Part shown: piece by piece, positions 16,151 through 26,400 of the stretch
Position numbering within the stretch: the stretch's first letter is position 1
How the letters are laid out: each line of letters begins with the position of its first letter
Assembly: GCA_964651245.1 (NCBI GenBank)
Contig: CAZYVI010000014.1
Span: 50,077-114,076, forward strand
Reading direction: 5' to 3'
From: Avedoeria sp964651245
GTDB lineage: Bacteria; Chloroflexota; Anaerolineae; Epilineales; Epilineaceae
DNA length: 64,000 bases
Notes under the pieces: generated by a model
What the model was told of the DNA's origin: nothing
Databases searched by the model: none
What the model saw: the letters and a program-made list of their open reading frames with translations, nothing else
Made by a program: the position numbers and the translations under genes

Positions 16151-17752
16151 CTAGCCGTTGCCCGCGCCGTCGCGCTCGGGCGTCGCGGCCGCGGCGAGGG
16201 TCGGCCCGGGGTCGTGCGGCAGCGAGCCGTACGGGGCGCGGAAGTAGGCGAAGGGCGTCGCCAGCCGGAAGTTCGAGACCCGGGCGGTGTAGACGTCGGC
16301 GTGGCGCTCGAGCTGGCGGGCCAGGTAGCTCTTGTCGGCGCCGGTGCGCATCGTCGGTCCCCAGCGGGCGTTGCCGAGCTGCTCGGCTGCCTGCGCCAGC
16401 GGGTCGATCGCGCGGTCGAGGGCCACGATCGCCTCGCGCAGCGCCTTGAGCTCGGCCTCGCGCGCGGCGATCGGCGGCGGCAGCGCGGCCGCGTCGGCGG
16501 CGGCCTCGGCCGGGGGCAGGGCCGAGATGCGGCCCAGCGGCACGATCGGCAGGCCGGCGGCGGCGCGGGCGTGGTGGACCTCGAGCCGCAGCCGCGAGAT
16601 GCGGTGCTCGAGGCGCTCCTTCTCGGCCACGAGGTCCATGAGCTGGCGCTGGAGCGGCCGGAAGCCGGTCAGGGCGACGATCTCGTCCTCGAGCTCGCGC
16701 AGGATGAGCGCCGTCCGCCAGCGCCGGATCGCCTTCGAGACCGTCACGTCGCCGTACATGTGGTCGCCGATGTAGAGGATCTCGCTGCCGTCGACGCCGA
16801 GGTGGCGCTCGACCATCGCGGCGTGGCCGCCGAGGTAGGCGCCGTCGGCCGGGATGCCGCTCGGGCAGCGCCGCAGCAGCCCGTCCTCGGTCACGACCTC
16901 GAAGATCGGCAGCCGGTCGCTGCCGAAGAAGTCGGGCTTGCGCGCCGAGACGATGACGAGCCGGAACAAATCGCGCCACGTCATCGACCCCGGCAGGAAG
17001 CGGTCGAAGGCGTAGGCCATCATGAACTGGGTGTAGGCGAAGTCGCTGTTCGTGATCAGGACCAGCGCGTGCCCGGCCAGCTGCTGCTCGTAGAGGGTCA
17101 ACGGCACGGCGGGGTCGAGCTCGACATAGCGCTCGGGGTCGGCCATGATCTCGGCCTTGAGCGCGCCCTCGATGTGGGCCCGGTCGAGCGTGCTGCGGAC
17201 GGTGTCGTAGAGCTCGGCGAAGCCCATGACCTCGGGCAGCAGCCGGGCGTCGAGCAGCTCGGTCGTCTGGGCGAACATCACGCCCTCGGAGATCGAGAAC
17301 AGCGTGTCGAGCAGCCGGAAGCGGCCGTCGGCCGGGGTGACCACGGTGCGCGCGTAGAGCCGGTTCTTCTCGATCGACGACAGGCGCCGCAGGCCGTGCG
17401 AGGCGTGCTTGACGTAGCCGAATCGGTTGGCCTTGATGAGGTTGCCAAGCTCGCGGTCGACCATCAGCCCGCGGATCACCAGCGCCGGGTCGAACCGCAG
17501 GTGCTCGACCGGCCAGCCGCGGGCGACGAGCTTGCGCTGCATGTGGGCGTAGGCGGCGCGCTCCCAGGCTTCGACGTTGTAATGGACCAGCGTGTAGTCC
17601 ATGTCGTAGCCGATCGCCCGGACCTTGCGCAGGTTGAGGGTGCGGTTGCAGAACACCCGCCGCTCGACGGGCGGCAGGTCGAGCGCCGTCTCGTCGTCGG
17701 CCTCGGTCCCGTCCAGCGGGAGGGCCGGCAGTTCGATCTCGAGGTCGGGCAT
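16151..17752 (-). CDS. HAD-IG family 5'-nucleotidase (purine 5'-nucleotidase type)
   Basis: This 533-residue protein has the full HAD signature of the eukaryotic cN-II-like family. Motif I is IGYDMDYTLVHY (nucleophile Asp and acid/base Asp), motif II is LVLITNSD, and motif IV is ILYIGDHMYGDVTVSKAI. RLLDTLFSISEGVMFAQ and FRLVIVSARKPDFF match cap and core segments of the family. It hydrolyses (d)IMP/GMP-type 5'-nucleotides to nucleosides, in the cytoplasm. The C-terminal ~100 residues contain a predicted coiled coil (AAREAELKALREAIVALDRA). The ATG at 17752 lacks a strong ribosome binding site. Transcribed alone, divergent from the CotH gene. Confidence 0.92.
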   Translation of the reverse strand: MPDLEIELPALPLDGTEADDETALDLPPVERRVFCNRTLNLRKVRAIGYDMDYTLVHYNVEAWERAAYAHMQRKLVARGWPVEHLRFDPALVIRGLMVDRELGNLIKANRFGYVKHASHGLRRLSSIEKNRLYARTVVTPADGRFRLLDTLFSISEGVMFAQTTELLDARLLPEVMGFAELYDTVRSTLDRAHIEGALKAEIMADPERYVELDPAVPLTLYEQQLAGHALVLITNSDFAYTQFMMAYAFDRFLPGSMTWRDLFRLVIVSARKPDFFGSDRLPIFEVVTEDGLLRRCPSGIPADGAYLGGHAAMVERHLGVDGSEILYIGDHMYGDVTVSKAIRRWRTALILRELEDEIVALTGFRPLQRQLMDLVAEKERLEHRISRLRLEVHHARAAAGLPIVPLGRISALPPAEAAADAAALPPPIAAREAELKALREAIVALDRAIDPLAQAAEQLGNARWGPTMRTGADKSYLARQLERHADVYTARVSNFRLATPFAYFRAPYGSLPHDPGPTLAAAATPERDGAGNG

Positions 17753-17845
17753 GCGCGTCGGCGGCGTTTCGGGGGTCGGGGGCTATCCTGCGCAGGGCGC
17801 GTCCCGATCATACATGAGGAACGGCGCGCGAATGGGAGGTCCAGC

Positions 17846-20329
17846 ATGCAGGTGCGGCGGCAGCGGCGATGGCGGGTGATCGGGTGGGTCGTGGGCTGCG
17901 GCGCGGCCGTGGCCGGCGGCGTGGGCGCGGCGGCCGGCCCGGCGCCGGCGTCCGCCGTGGCCGGGGCGGCCCGCGTCGCCGCCGGTGACCCGGCCGCGAT
18001 CGACCCGTACGATCTGGCCGCCGTCCACGACTACCGGTTGACGTTCGAGCGCGCCGACTGGGAGGCGGCGCTGGCCTCTGGCGCGACGCTGACGGCCGAC
18101 CTCGACGTCGACGGCGCGGCGCTGGCCGACGTGGCGGTGTCGCTCAAGGGCAACAGCTCGCAGCGCACCGCTGGGCGCAAGAAGCCGCTCAACCTCGCGC
18201 TCGACGCCCACGTCGACGGCCAAAACCTGGGCGGCCACGACGTCGTCAACCTCAACAACGGCTTCAGCGACCCGACGTTCGTCCGCGAGGCGCTGACCTC
18301 GGCCTCGCTCTCGCCGTTCATGCCGATGCCGCGCATCGGCTGGGCGCGCGTCCACGTGAACGGCGCCTACTTCGGCTTCTACGTGGCCTCGGAGCAGATC
18401 GAGGGCACGTTCATCCGCCGCTGGTTCCGCTCCGCCAACGGCTGGCGCTTCAAGGCCGACCCGCCCGAGACGGCCGGCCGGCCGGCAACCGGGGCCGAGC
18501 GGTCCGCGGCGGCCGATGTGGCCCGTGCGTCGACCGCGATCGCCGGCGACGCCGCCCCTCCGGCGGCCCTCGGCCCGGCGCAGCGTCCCGGCGGCGGCGG
18601 CGGCTTCGGCGCCTCGCTGGCCTGGCTGGGCGAGGACCTGTCGCTGTACCAAGCGCGCTACGAGCTGAAGACGCCCGACGGCGGCGAGGCGGCCTGGGCC
18701 GGGCTGCGCGAGCTGACGCGCGCCCTCGACGCGCCCGTCGCCGCGGGCGGCGCGTCCGACGCCGGCCTGCCGGCGGCGCTGGCCGACCACCTCGACGTCG
18801 ACCGCGCCCTGTGGTACCTGGCGGCCATGAACCTCTACGCCAACTTCGACAGCTACTACGTCGGCCACAACTACTACCTCTGGCGGGCCGACGAGGACCG
18901 ACGCTTCCACATCCTGGCCTGGGACATCAACGAGAGCTTCGGCACCTTCCCCGGCGGCGGCGTCGACACCGCCGACACGGCGGCGCTGGCGGCGGTCGAC
19001 CCGTTCCACCTGTCGGGCGCGCCAGCCAACCCGCCGCTGCTGCGCCGCGTCATCGGCCACCCGGCCTGGCGCGCCGACTACCTGGCCCACTACCGGACGC
19101 TGCTGGCGGCGTTCCAGCCGGCCGTGATCGAGCGCGACGGCGCGGCGTACCAGGCGGTGATCCGCGACAGCGTCCTGTCCGACCCGAACCCGCTCTACGG
19201 CACCGCCCTGTTCGAGACGGCGCTGCGCGACGATGTCCGGCTGCCCGGCGGCGGCGGCGGGCCAGGCGGGGGCGGCGGGCGGCCGGCGGCCGGGATCGCG
19301 AAGCTGGCGACGCTGCGCAAGGCGCATCTCGCGGCCCTGCCGGCCCTCGCCCCACCGCCCGGCAACCTCGCCGACGCGACCCGCGACCAGACGCCCGGCA
19401 GCCCGACCTCGGCCGACGACGTCGTCCTCGGCCTGCGCTGGGACGGCGCTTGGCTCGGCGAGCCGCCCGCGTCGGTCGGCCTGCGCTACGCCGTCGACGG
19501 CGGCCGCGCCGTCGAGCTGCCGATGGCGCCGGTCGTCGACGGCGGCGTCCAGCAGTGGCGCGCCACGATCCCGCGGCAGCCGGCCGGGACCGAGGTGACC
19601 TACTTCGTGCGCGCCGCTTGGCCCGACGGCACCGTCGGCTTCGTCCCGGCGGCCAACCTGACCCGGCCGTCCCGCTACACCGTCGCCGCCGACCCGCTGC
19701 CGCCGGCCGCGGCCAGCGACGTCGTGATCAACGAGGTGTTGGCCGACAACGGCGACGGCGATGTCGACGAGGCGGGCGAGCACGAGGACTGGGTGGAGCT
19801 CCACAACACCGGCTCGGCGACGGTGGCGCTGAGCGGCACGTTCCTGTCCGACGACCCCGCCAACCCGCGCAAGTGGCCGCTGCCCGACATCGCGCTGCCC
19901 GCCGGCGGCTTCTTGGCCGTCTGGTGCGACGAGGACCGCGGCCAAGGCCCGCTGCACGCCAACTTCAAGCTCAGCAAGGCCGGCGAGCGGGTGCTGCTGA
20001 CCACCGCCGACGCCACGCTCGACGACGTGACGTTCGGCGAGCAGGCCACCGACGTCAGCTGGGCCCGCCAGCCCGACGGCGCCGGCCCGTTCGCGCCCTG
20101 CGCCCGGCCGTCGCGCGCCGCCGCGAACGCCTGCGGCGGCCCGACGCCGCCCCCGACGGCCCCCAGCGGGAGCGCGACGCCGTCGCCGACCGCACCGCGC
20201 CCCACCGACGTACCGCCCACCGCCGGCCCGCCGACGTCGCCGCCGCCGTGGACGCCCACGCCCGCCGCCACGAACACACCGGCCGGCGCCTTCCCGCACC
20301 GCGCCTACCTGCCGCGCGCGATGCGCTGA
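17846..20329 (+). CDS. Secreted CotH-kinase/lamin-tail-domain surface protein
   Basis: This 827-residue protein starts with ATG after GGGAGGT and has a signal peptide (~10-38). Residues ~55-500 match the CotH family: VSLKGNSSQRTAGRKKPLNL, VNLNNGFSDPTFVREALTS, GFYVASEQIEGTFI, MNLYANFDSYYVGHNYYLW and the kinase-like metal site HILAWDINESFG. CotH in Bacillus is an atypical protein kinase phosphorylating spore-coat proteins. A Gly-rich insert (GGGGGPGGGGG) and a beta-domain with substrate-ligand style (EVTYFVRAAWPDG) come next. A lamin-tail domain follows (VVINEVLADNGDGDVDEAGE, then DWVELHNTG; WPLPDIALPAGGF). It ends in a TP-rich linker and HRAYLPRAMR. No spore genes are nearby; a surface or extracellular kinase is inferred. 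Confidence 0.9.
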   Translation: MQVRRQRRWRVIGWVVGCGAAVAGGVGAAAGPAPASAVAGAARVAAGDPAAIDPYDLAAVHDYRLTFERADWEAALASGATLTADLDVDGAALADVAVSLKGNSSQRTAGRKKPLNLALDAHVDGQNLGGHDVVNLNNGFSDPTFVREALTSASLSPFMPMPRIGWARVHVNGAYFGFYVASEQIEGTFIRRWFRSANGWRFKADPPETAGRPATGAERSAAADVARASTAIAGDAAPPAALGPAQRPGGGGGFGASLAWLGEDLSLYQARYELKTPDGGEAAWAGLRELTRALDAPVAAGGASDAGLPAALADHLDVDRALWYLAAMNLYANFDSYYVGHNYYLWRADEDRRFHILAWDINESFGTFPGGGVDTADTAALAAVDPFHLSGAPANPPLLRRVIGHPAWRADYLAHYRTLLAAFQPAVIERDGAAYQAVIRDSVLSDPNPLYGTALFETALRDDVRLPGGGGGPGGGGGRPAAGIAKLATLRKAHLAALPALAPPPGNLADATRDQTPGSPTSADDVVLGLRWDGAWLGEPPASVGLRYAVDGGRAVELPMAPVVDGGVQQWRATIPRQPAGTEVTYFVRAAWPDGTVGFVPAANLTRPSRYTVAADPLPPAAASDVVINEVLADNGDGDVDEAGEHEDWVELHNTGSATVALSGTFLSDDPANPRKWPLPDIALPAGGFLAVWCDEDRGQGPLHANFKLSKAGERVLLTTADATLDDVTFGEQATDVSWARQPDGAGPFAPCARPSRAAANACGGPTPPPTAPSGSATPSPTAPRPTDVPPTAGPPTSPPPWTPTPAATNTPAGAFPHRAYLPRAMR

Positions 20330-20422
20330 CGGGCGCGCCGCCGGCGCAGGAACCCCGAGCGCGTCGCGCCGCCGTCGACTGCAGCCACCGCCGCGCGCGC
20401 CCGCTCCGACGCCGAACGCAGA

Positions 20423-20460
20423 TCGGGCCTTCTCTCCCGGGGGGGAAGGAGAAGGCCCGA
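20423..20460 (+). terminator. Terminator hairpin after the CotH gene
   Basis: A perfect 12-bp stem (20423-20434 with 20449-20460) encloses a 14-base loop, ~95 bp after the CotH-like stop codon. No U-run follows. Confidence 0.55.
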
Positions 20461-20754
20461 CCTGCTGCACAAGGAGGTGTTTCCGCTCGGTTGTGGCCAC
20501 AGGATAGGCCGGGCGGATGAGGGGGGGATGAACGGGCGCGCAAGGCCGCCTGAGGACGTGCGCCGCGCGACGAGGGCTCCGGGGCGGTCGTGGGAAGGAC
20601 CATGGGTGACGAGATCATGGGCAGCCGTTCGCGGCGCCGCAAGGCGCCCGCGGGCTGTCGGCCTCGTGCGCACGGGCGTATCCGTTCAGCAGACACATCG
20701 ATGAGACGCCCTGGCCGGAGTCCAACGGTAGAAACTGACTGTGGTGCCTCGGCC

Positions 20755-20766
20755 CACCACGTGGTG
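20755..20766. promoter_or_regulatory. Perfect 12-bp palindrome upstream of hicBA
   Basis: CACCACGTGGTG is a perfect palindrome, and a further GTGGTG lies at 20741-20746. It sits ~140 bp before hicB in the 450-bp gap 20461-20908, which has no convincing gene. A TATAAC at 20853-20858 may be the -10 box. An operator role is a guess. Confidence 0.3.
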
Positions 20767-20908
20767 CGGCTTGGTTCCGCGTCCAGCCGCGCCGAAGCCG
20801 CCTTCGCTGGTTCCGGCAATCGGTCGAATGGTTACTCATCGACCTGGCTCGGCTATAACTCCGTTCATCTGTTGATTCTGTACAGCGTTTCAGGAGGCGG
20901 CGAGCACA

Positions 20909-21187
20909 ATGTTGACGTACAAGGCGATGTACAAGTTCGTCGATTCCGGCGTCCACGGTGAAGTGCTGGATTTTCCGGGCACGCTTACGCACGGCTCCGA
21001 CCTGGCGGAGGCCCGCCGCCTGCTGGCCAGTGCCCTGGTGGACATGGCAGAAACGTGCCTTGCGCTGGGTGAGCCGCTGCCGCTCCCCGACCCGATGGCC
21101 ACGGATGCAGAAGCGGACATCGAGGAGCCGATCCACCTCTTGTTGTCGGCCGCATCCCATGTCCGCACGGTGGCGCAGCCGGCATGA
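20909..21187 (+). CDS. hicB: HicB-family antitoxin
   Basis: This 92-residue protein starts with ATG 11 nt after AGGAGG. It has the partial-RNase-H-like HicB core: a Tyr-rich first strand (LTYKAMYKFVDSG), EVLDFPGTLTHGSDLAEARRL (family pattern P-x-x-x-x-x-G-x-(S/T)-x-x-E-A) and a long helix ALVDMAETCLALGEPLPLP. It should bind and block HicA and repress the operon. The C-terminus lacks an obvious RHH or HTH DNA-binding domain, so autoregulation may be weak or use the core. Stop overlaps the toxin start (ATGA). Confidence 0.85.
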   Translation: MLTYKAMYKFVDSGVHGEVLDFPGTLTHGSDLAEARRLLASALVDMAETCLALGEPLPLPDPMATDAEADIEEPIHLLLSAASHVRTVAQPA

Positions 21188-21393
21188 AACGCCGGGATCT
21201 ACTGCGACTGCTGCGTCAGCACGGCTGCCGTTTGGTCCGGGAGGGCGCAGAGCACTCCATCTGGGAGAATCCGAGCACTGGCCAGCGCGCGTCGGTGCCG
21301 CGGCATCGGGAGATCGCCGAATTCACAGCGGCGCGGATCGTCGAGCAGCTGGCCTCGGAACCGAGTGCCGGCAAACGCGCGCCTTCCGCTTGA
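21184..21393 (+). CDS. hicA: HicA-family mRNA interferase toxin
   Basis: This 69-residue protein overlaps hicB by 4 bp. It has the double-stranded-RNA-binding-like HicA fold: KRRDLLRLLRQHGCRLVREG, then the catalytic-His strand EHSIWENPSTGQRASVPRH, and the closing helix FTAARIVEQL. HicA cleaves translated mRNAs and causes growth arrest. Order antitoxin-toxin, the reverse of the classic hicAB order, is common for this subfamily. About 200 bp without a gene follow before the next gene. Confidence 0.88.
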   Translation: MKRRDLLRLLRQHGCRLVREGAEHSIWENPSTGQRASVPRHREIAEFTAARIVEQLASEPSAGKRAPSA

Positions 21394-21592
21394 AGTGCGG
21401 CCGATAGCCACGGATCCACGCGCGGCCCGTCGATACCGTGGGAGAACGGGACGGCGCGGCCCCTGACGCGCCCCGGTCGGGTGACGACTCGTCCACCGCG
21501 CGCCTCGCCTTCGCCGCGACCTGGTACGATTCTTGCTCCCCTGGTCGCTTCGCTCATTCGCCGCACCTTCCTCATCCCCCGGAGGTGATCGC

Positions 21593-23386
21593 ATGACGCC
21601 GTCCGCCCGCCCCTCGCCGTTGCCGCGGCCGCGCCTCGGCCGTGCCGGCGCCGTCTCGCTCATCGCCGCCGCCGCTCTCCTCGCCCTCTGGTCCGCGCCC
21701 CCCCCCGCCGCGCTCGCCCAGGGCCGCACGCCCCCCGCCGCCCCCGCCGCCCCCGCCGCCGTCTGCACCGTCACCACGACGATGACCGCCACCCCGCCGC
21801 GCGTCCCGCTCGGCGGCACCGTCGACGTCACGCTGGGCGTCACCGGCAGCTGCCCGCCGGGCGGCGGTGACGCCGAGCCGGCCGACATCGTGCTGCTGCT
21901 CGACCGATCGGCGTCGATGCGGGACAACGAGCTGTTCGCGCCGGCCGTCGAGGCCATCCGGGCGTTCGTCCAGCTGACCGACTTCGGCGTTCACCAGGTC
22001 GGCATCGTCACGTTCTACTCGCCGATCCTGGCCGTGCGCTCGCGCATCGAGGTGCCGCAGCCGCTGACGAGCGACGGCGCGGCGGTCCTGGCCGCGCTCG
22101 ACCGTGTGCCGATCCCCAACGCGTTCACCGGCGGCACCGACATCACCACCGCCCTCGACGGCGCCCAGGCCGAGCTGACGTCGCCGCGCCACCGGCCGGG
22201 CGCCCGGCCCGTCATCGTCCTGGTCACCGACGGTGAGCACAACGCGTCGCTCGTCGAGTCGCCGGTGGCCGCCGCCGACCGCGCTCGCGCCGCCGGCACG
22301 ACGATCTACGCCATCGGCATCGGCGTCCAGGCCACGGCGCGGATCCAGCTGCAGCAGATCGCCGGCGACCCGGCGCGCTACTTCGACTCGCCCACCGCCG
22401 ACGACCTGCGCGGCGTCTACCGCGTGATCGCCGGCAGCCTCAGCGCGCCGGGCGAGATCCGCGACCTCCAGGTCAGCGTCCTGATGCCGGCCGCGCTGGG
22501 CTACGTCGCCGGCTCGGCCGCGCCGCTGCCGACCGCCGCCGGCAGCGCCTCGCTGCTGTGGCGGATCGACCGGCTGCCGCCCGGCGGCTGGACGGCGACG
22601 TACCGCCTGCAAGCCGACCAGCTGGGCCGCCATGACGTCAGCAAGCTGGCGTACGTCGACTACCTCGACGCCGACGGTACGGTGGCGTCGCGGCCGTTCG
22701 AGGTGCCGGCGGTGGACGTCGTCGCCCCCGGTACGCCCGTCCCGACCGCTGTCCCGACGGCCACCCGCGTCCCGCCCACCGCCGACGCGCGCTTCCGGAC
22801 CTACCTGCCGGTCGCCTTCCGCAACCACTGCGTGCCCAGCCGGCCGTTCGACCTCGTGCTGGCCATCGACACCTCGACGAGCATGGCCGGCGACAAGCTG
22901 GCGCGGGCGGTCGAGGCGGCGCGCGACCTCATCGGCTACCTGCAGCTGCCGCCGTCGCGCGGCGCGGTCGTCGCGTTCCATGGCGCGGCCGAGATCGTCA
23001 AGGGCTGGACCGACGACCGCGGCGCCCTGCTGTCGGCGCTCGACCGGCTGCCGTCGGGCGAGGGCACGCGCATCGACCTGGCGCTGCGGCGGGCGCGCGT
23101 CCTGTTCGAGTCGCGCGAGAGCGGCGGCGACCGCGAGGCGGTGCTGGTCCTGGTCACCGACGGCAAGCACGCCGGCTCGCCGGTCGAGGACGTCTACGCC
23201 GAAGCCGCCGCCTTCCGCCGCGGCGACGTCCGGGCCACCGTCTTCACCGTCTCGATCGGCGCCGACGCCGAGACCGCCCTGTTGAGCTACATCGCCGGCG
23301 ACCCGGCGCGCCACTTCAACGCCCCCACCGCCGCCGACCTGCGGGCGATCTACCGCGCCATCGCCGGCGCGCTGCCGTGCGACTGA
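21593..23386 (+). CDS. Secreted protein with two von Willebrand factor A domains
   Basis: This 597-residue protein starts with ATG after GGAGGTGAT and has a signal peptide cleaved near ALAQ (~43). VWA domain 1 (~98-285) has an intact MIDAS: DIVLLLDRSASM, FTGGTDITTALDGA and VIVLVTDGEHN. A beta-sandwich and a PT linker follow, then FRTYLPVAFRNHC, then VWA domain 2 (~420-595; DLVLAIDTSTSM, GEGTRIDLALRRAR, VLVLVTDGKHA). Metal-dependent adhesion or protein assembly at the surface is likely. The architecture (VWA - sandwich - YLP motif - Cys - VWA) is shared with the C-terminal half of the protein at 51202-55104, indicating paralogy. The YLP motif is internal here. Confidence 0.9.
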   Translation: MTPSARPSPLPRPRLGRAGAVSLIAAAALLALWSAPPPAALAQGRTPPAAPAAPAAVCTVTTTMTATPPRVPLGGTVDVTLGVTGSCPPGGGDAEPADIVLLLDRSASMRDNELFAPAVEAIRAFVQLTDFGVHQVGIVTFYSPILAVRSRIEVPQPLTSDGAAVLAALDRVPIPNAFTGGTDITTALDGAQAELTSPRHRPGARPVIVLVTDGEHNASLVESPVAAADRARAAGTTIYAIGIGVQATARIQLQQIAGDPARYFDSPTADDLRGVYRVIAGSLSAPGEIRDLQVSVLMPAALGYVAGSAAPLPTAAGSASLLWRIDRLPPGGWTATYRLQADQLGRHDVSKLAYVDYLDADGTVASRPFEVPAVDVVAPGTPVPTAVPTATRVPPTADARFRTYLPVAFRNHCVPSRPFDLVLAIDTSTSMAGDKLARAVEAARDLIGYLQLPPSRGAVVAFHGAAEIVKGWTDDRGALLSALDRLPSGEGTRIDLALRRARVLFESRESGGDREAVLVLVTDGKHAGSPVEDVYAEAAAFRRGDVRATVFTVSIGADAETALLSYIAGDPARHFNAPTAADLRAIYRAIAGALPCD

Positions 23387-23406
23387 GGGCCTGACCGACG
23401 CCACGG

Positions 23407-23444
23407 CCCGGGGCGCGTCGCCGAACGCGGCGACGCGCCCCGGG
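23407..23444. terminator. Bidirectional terminator hairpin
   Basis: A perfect 16-bp GC stem (23407-23422 with 23429-23444) with a GAACGC loop lies between the convergent VWA and subtilase genes. It can serve both strands. Confidence 0.65.
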
Positions 23445-23495
23445 CGAAGGTGAGGCGCGGCCCGCGACCCGCCGGCCGCTGCATCGAGCCCCGAC

Positions 23496-26400
23496 CTACC
23501 GCACCACGGCGCCCCGCGCCACGAACGGCAGCGCGATCCGCGCGACCGCGTCGCCATCGGGCGCCCAGCGGACCGGGATGCGCAGGATGCCCGGCGCGTC
23601 GCCCGGCCCCAGCGTCAGCACCCCGAGCCCACCCGCCGCGGCCCCGGGACGCGCGGCGATGTCGTCGGCGGGGCAGACGCGGACCGCCGCGGGCGCCGCC
23701 GCCTCGAGGGCTGGCGGCGCGTCGCCGGCCGCGACGCCGATGTCGTCGCCGCTGATCGCGTCGATCGTCAGGTCGTAGGAACTCCGGTCGGCCGCCAGGG
23801 CGTAGGCGATGACCTGGACGATGTAGGCGCCGGCCGCGCCCTCGGACGGCAGCACCACGCGCTCCTCGGCCGTCGGCGACTCCGAGGCGGCGATCTGCTC
23901 GGCCGGCTCAGGGCGGCCGTTGCCGTTGGCGTCGTAGAAGAGCCGCAGGTCGAGGTCGTCGGTCGGCTGGCCCTCGAGCTCGACGGCCAGCTGCAGGACG
24001 GGTTGGGCGAACGTGCGCCGCACGTTCACCGGGCGGCTCTCGTCGTTGGCCGCCGCGATCGGCTGGTCGGCCAGCACCTCGGGCACGTCGAGGCCGCCGG
24101 CTGTCACCGCCAGGTCGTCCACCGCCAGGGTGCTCTCGACCGTCACCGTGGTGCAGTCCGTGCCGCGCAACACGACCGCGGGCGGGTCGATGCGGACGCT
24201 GCCGACGGTCGTCGTGAATGGCAGCGAGACGTCGTAGCCGTCGATGAAGCCGCTGTGGACCATCACCTCGTGCAGCCCCTCCTCGGCCGGCGCCGCCAGC
24301 CAATGGCGCTGGCCGGGCGGAGCGTGGTTGGGGGCGACGATGTCGAACGCGCCCTGGGTCTGCGCCCGCAGGCCCAGCCGGTACGGGCCGAACCAATCCG
24401 GGTCGGCGCGCGGCTCGTCGACGTTGTCCGGGTCGTCCGGGTCGCTGTAGCGGTCGGGCCGCGGGCCGAACAGGCCGGTGCCGACGTGGCTCAGGCCGGG
24501 CTCGCCGCCCCAATCGGTGCGCAGCAGCCACCACCGGCCCGCGCCCGGATCGGCCGCGTCGAGGAAGAAGAACCGCCAGTCGCCCGACTCGGCGCCGCTG
24601 TAGTCCGACAACCCGTACAGCGCGTCGAGCCGATACGGCGACGGCGCGTCCGCTTCGAACGCCGCCGCCGGTTCGCCGCCGAGGACGACAGGCGCCGCCC
24701 AGTCGACGTCCGGCGCGACGTTGACGACGATCGGCACGACGACCCGCTTGCGGGGCAGCTCGTAGCCGCCGCCCGCCGGCACCGGCACGTCGCCCGCGGC
24801 GCGGTCGTGGTCGAGGAACAGGGCGCCCTGGTAGAGCCCCGTCGGCGCATCGTCCGGCACGCGCAGCGCGGCCGAGAGCGTCGCGGCCCCGCCGCCCGGC
24901 ACCGCCAGGCGCGCCGCGCCCGGCGCGACCCACGGCCACGGCTGCCAGGCGTAGGCTTCGACGCGCAACTGAAGGCTGGCCTCCGTCACGGCCTCGTTGG
25001 GGTCGGCGTGCCACACCGCCACGTAGAGGCCGTCGCCCCAGCGCTCCAGCGGGTGGTGCATCGTCGCCGACCAGCCGTTCAGCGGCCCGTAGTGGAGCGT
25101 GGTCCGGTTGAACTCGCCAGCGTCCACCTCGGTCGCCGCCCAGTTGACGCTGTCGTCGCGGCCCGCGTGGTTGACGGCGCCGTTGCCGTTGGCGTCGCGC
25201 CACAGCACGCCGTCGCCGTCGAGGTCCGTGTGCCGGACGATGCCGATGTCGAAGCCGTTGGCGACGATGCGGCCGTCGTCGAGCTCGGTGACGCGGGCGT
25301 CGGTGTTGGGCATCGCGCCGCGCACCACCAGCAGATCGGTGCCGGCCGGAATCGCGTCGCGGTCGAGGGCGAACAGCCAGTCGGGTACGACGGTGTCGGC
25401 GCCGCGCGACTCGGCCGCCCGCCGCAGCAGGTGCGAGCCGTCGATCGCGGCGGTGCGCACCAGGCGCGCCGCCGTGACCTCGGCGTCGATCGGCGCGGCG
25501 CCGTGGTTCGTGACGGTGAAGGCTTGGCTGAACGACGCCCCGGGCGCGGCGACCCGGGCGAAGCCGCCGTGGACGGCGCCGTGCCAGTCGCCCGGCTGCC
25601 ACTCGGGCGGCTGGGCGTAGACGCCGCCGCGGCCGGCGGCGATGCGGGCGCTGTCGCCGGCGTCGACGGTGCCGGCGCCGGTCGAGAAGACGTCGTAGCC
25701 GTTGAAGCGCGCGCCGGCGAAGAGGACCGCCTTGGCCTCGGCGGCGGTCGGCCAGCGGCCGCGCGCGCTGCGGAAGGCCTGGTAGGCCAGCGCCGCGGCG
25801 GCGGCGGCCACCGGCGTCGCGCGGCTGGTGCCGGCCCAGGGCGCCTGCGCCGCCTGGCCCGCGCCGGCCACGCTGCCCGTGTCGCGCGCGGCGGCCAGCG
25901 CCTCGAGGTTGAGCGGCACGGCGCCCCAGCCGACGTTGCCGTTGGCGGTCACGCCCACGCCCGGCCGCCCCGAGGCGCCGGGGCCGCGGTTGCCGAACGG
26001 GATCAAGTCGCCGAACGTGATCTGGTCGGTGCGCCGGATCGTCGCCGTCGACTGCGACCCGAACTGGTCGCTGGCGCCGACGTCGACTCCGCTAGCCGGG
26101 CTGGGGGGCGCCGTCGAGCCGTAGCCGGGGCCGGCGTTGCCGGTGGCCACCAGGAACAGGGCCTCGGGCGCCAGATGTCGGACGTACCAGTCGATGACGC
26201 GCGACTCGCCGTCCCAGCCGTCGTCGGGGTCGGCGCCGCCGAAGCTGTTCGATACCACCTGGGCGTTGTCGTCGTCGCGGTCGGGGTCGGCACCCAGGGC
26301 GGCGAAGCGCCACGCCAGGTCGAAGTGGATGTCGCCGGCATACACGTCGCCCATGCCGATGAGCCGCGCCGCCTTGGCCAGCGCCGGGTTGATGGCGTCC

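Noticed and set aside
15917..17845. N-terminal extension of the CotH protein by ~640 codons upstream
   Set aside because: The extension is antisense to the 5'-nucleotidase gene; a good ribosome binding site and signal peptide place the start at 17846.
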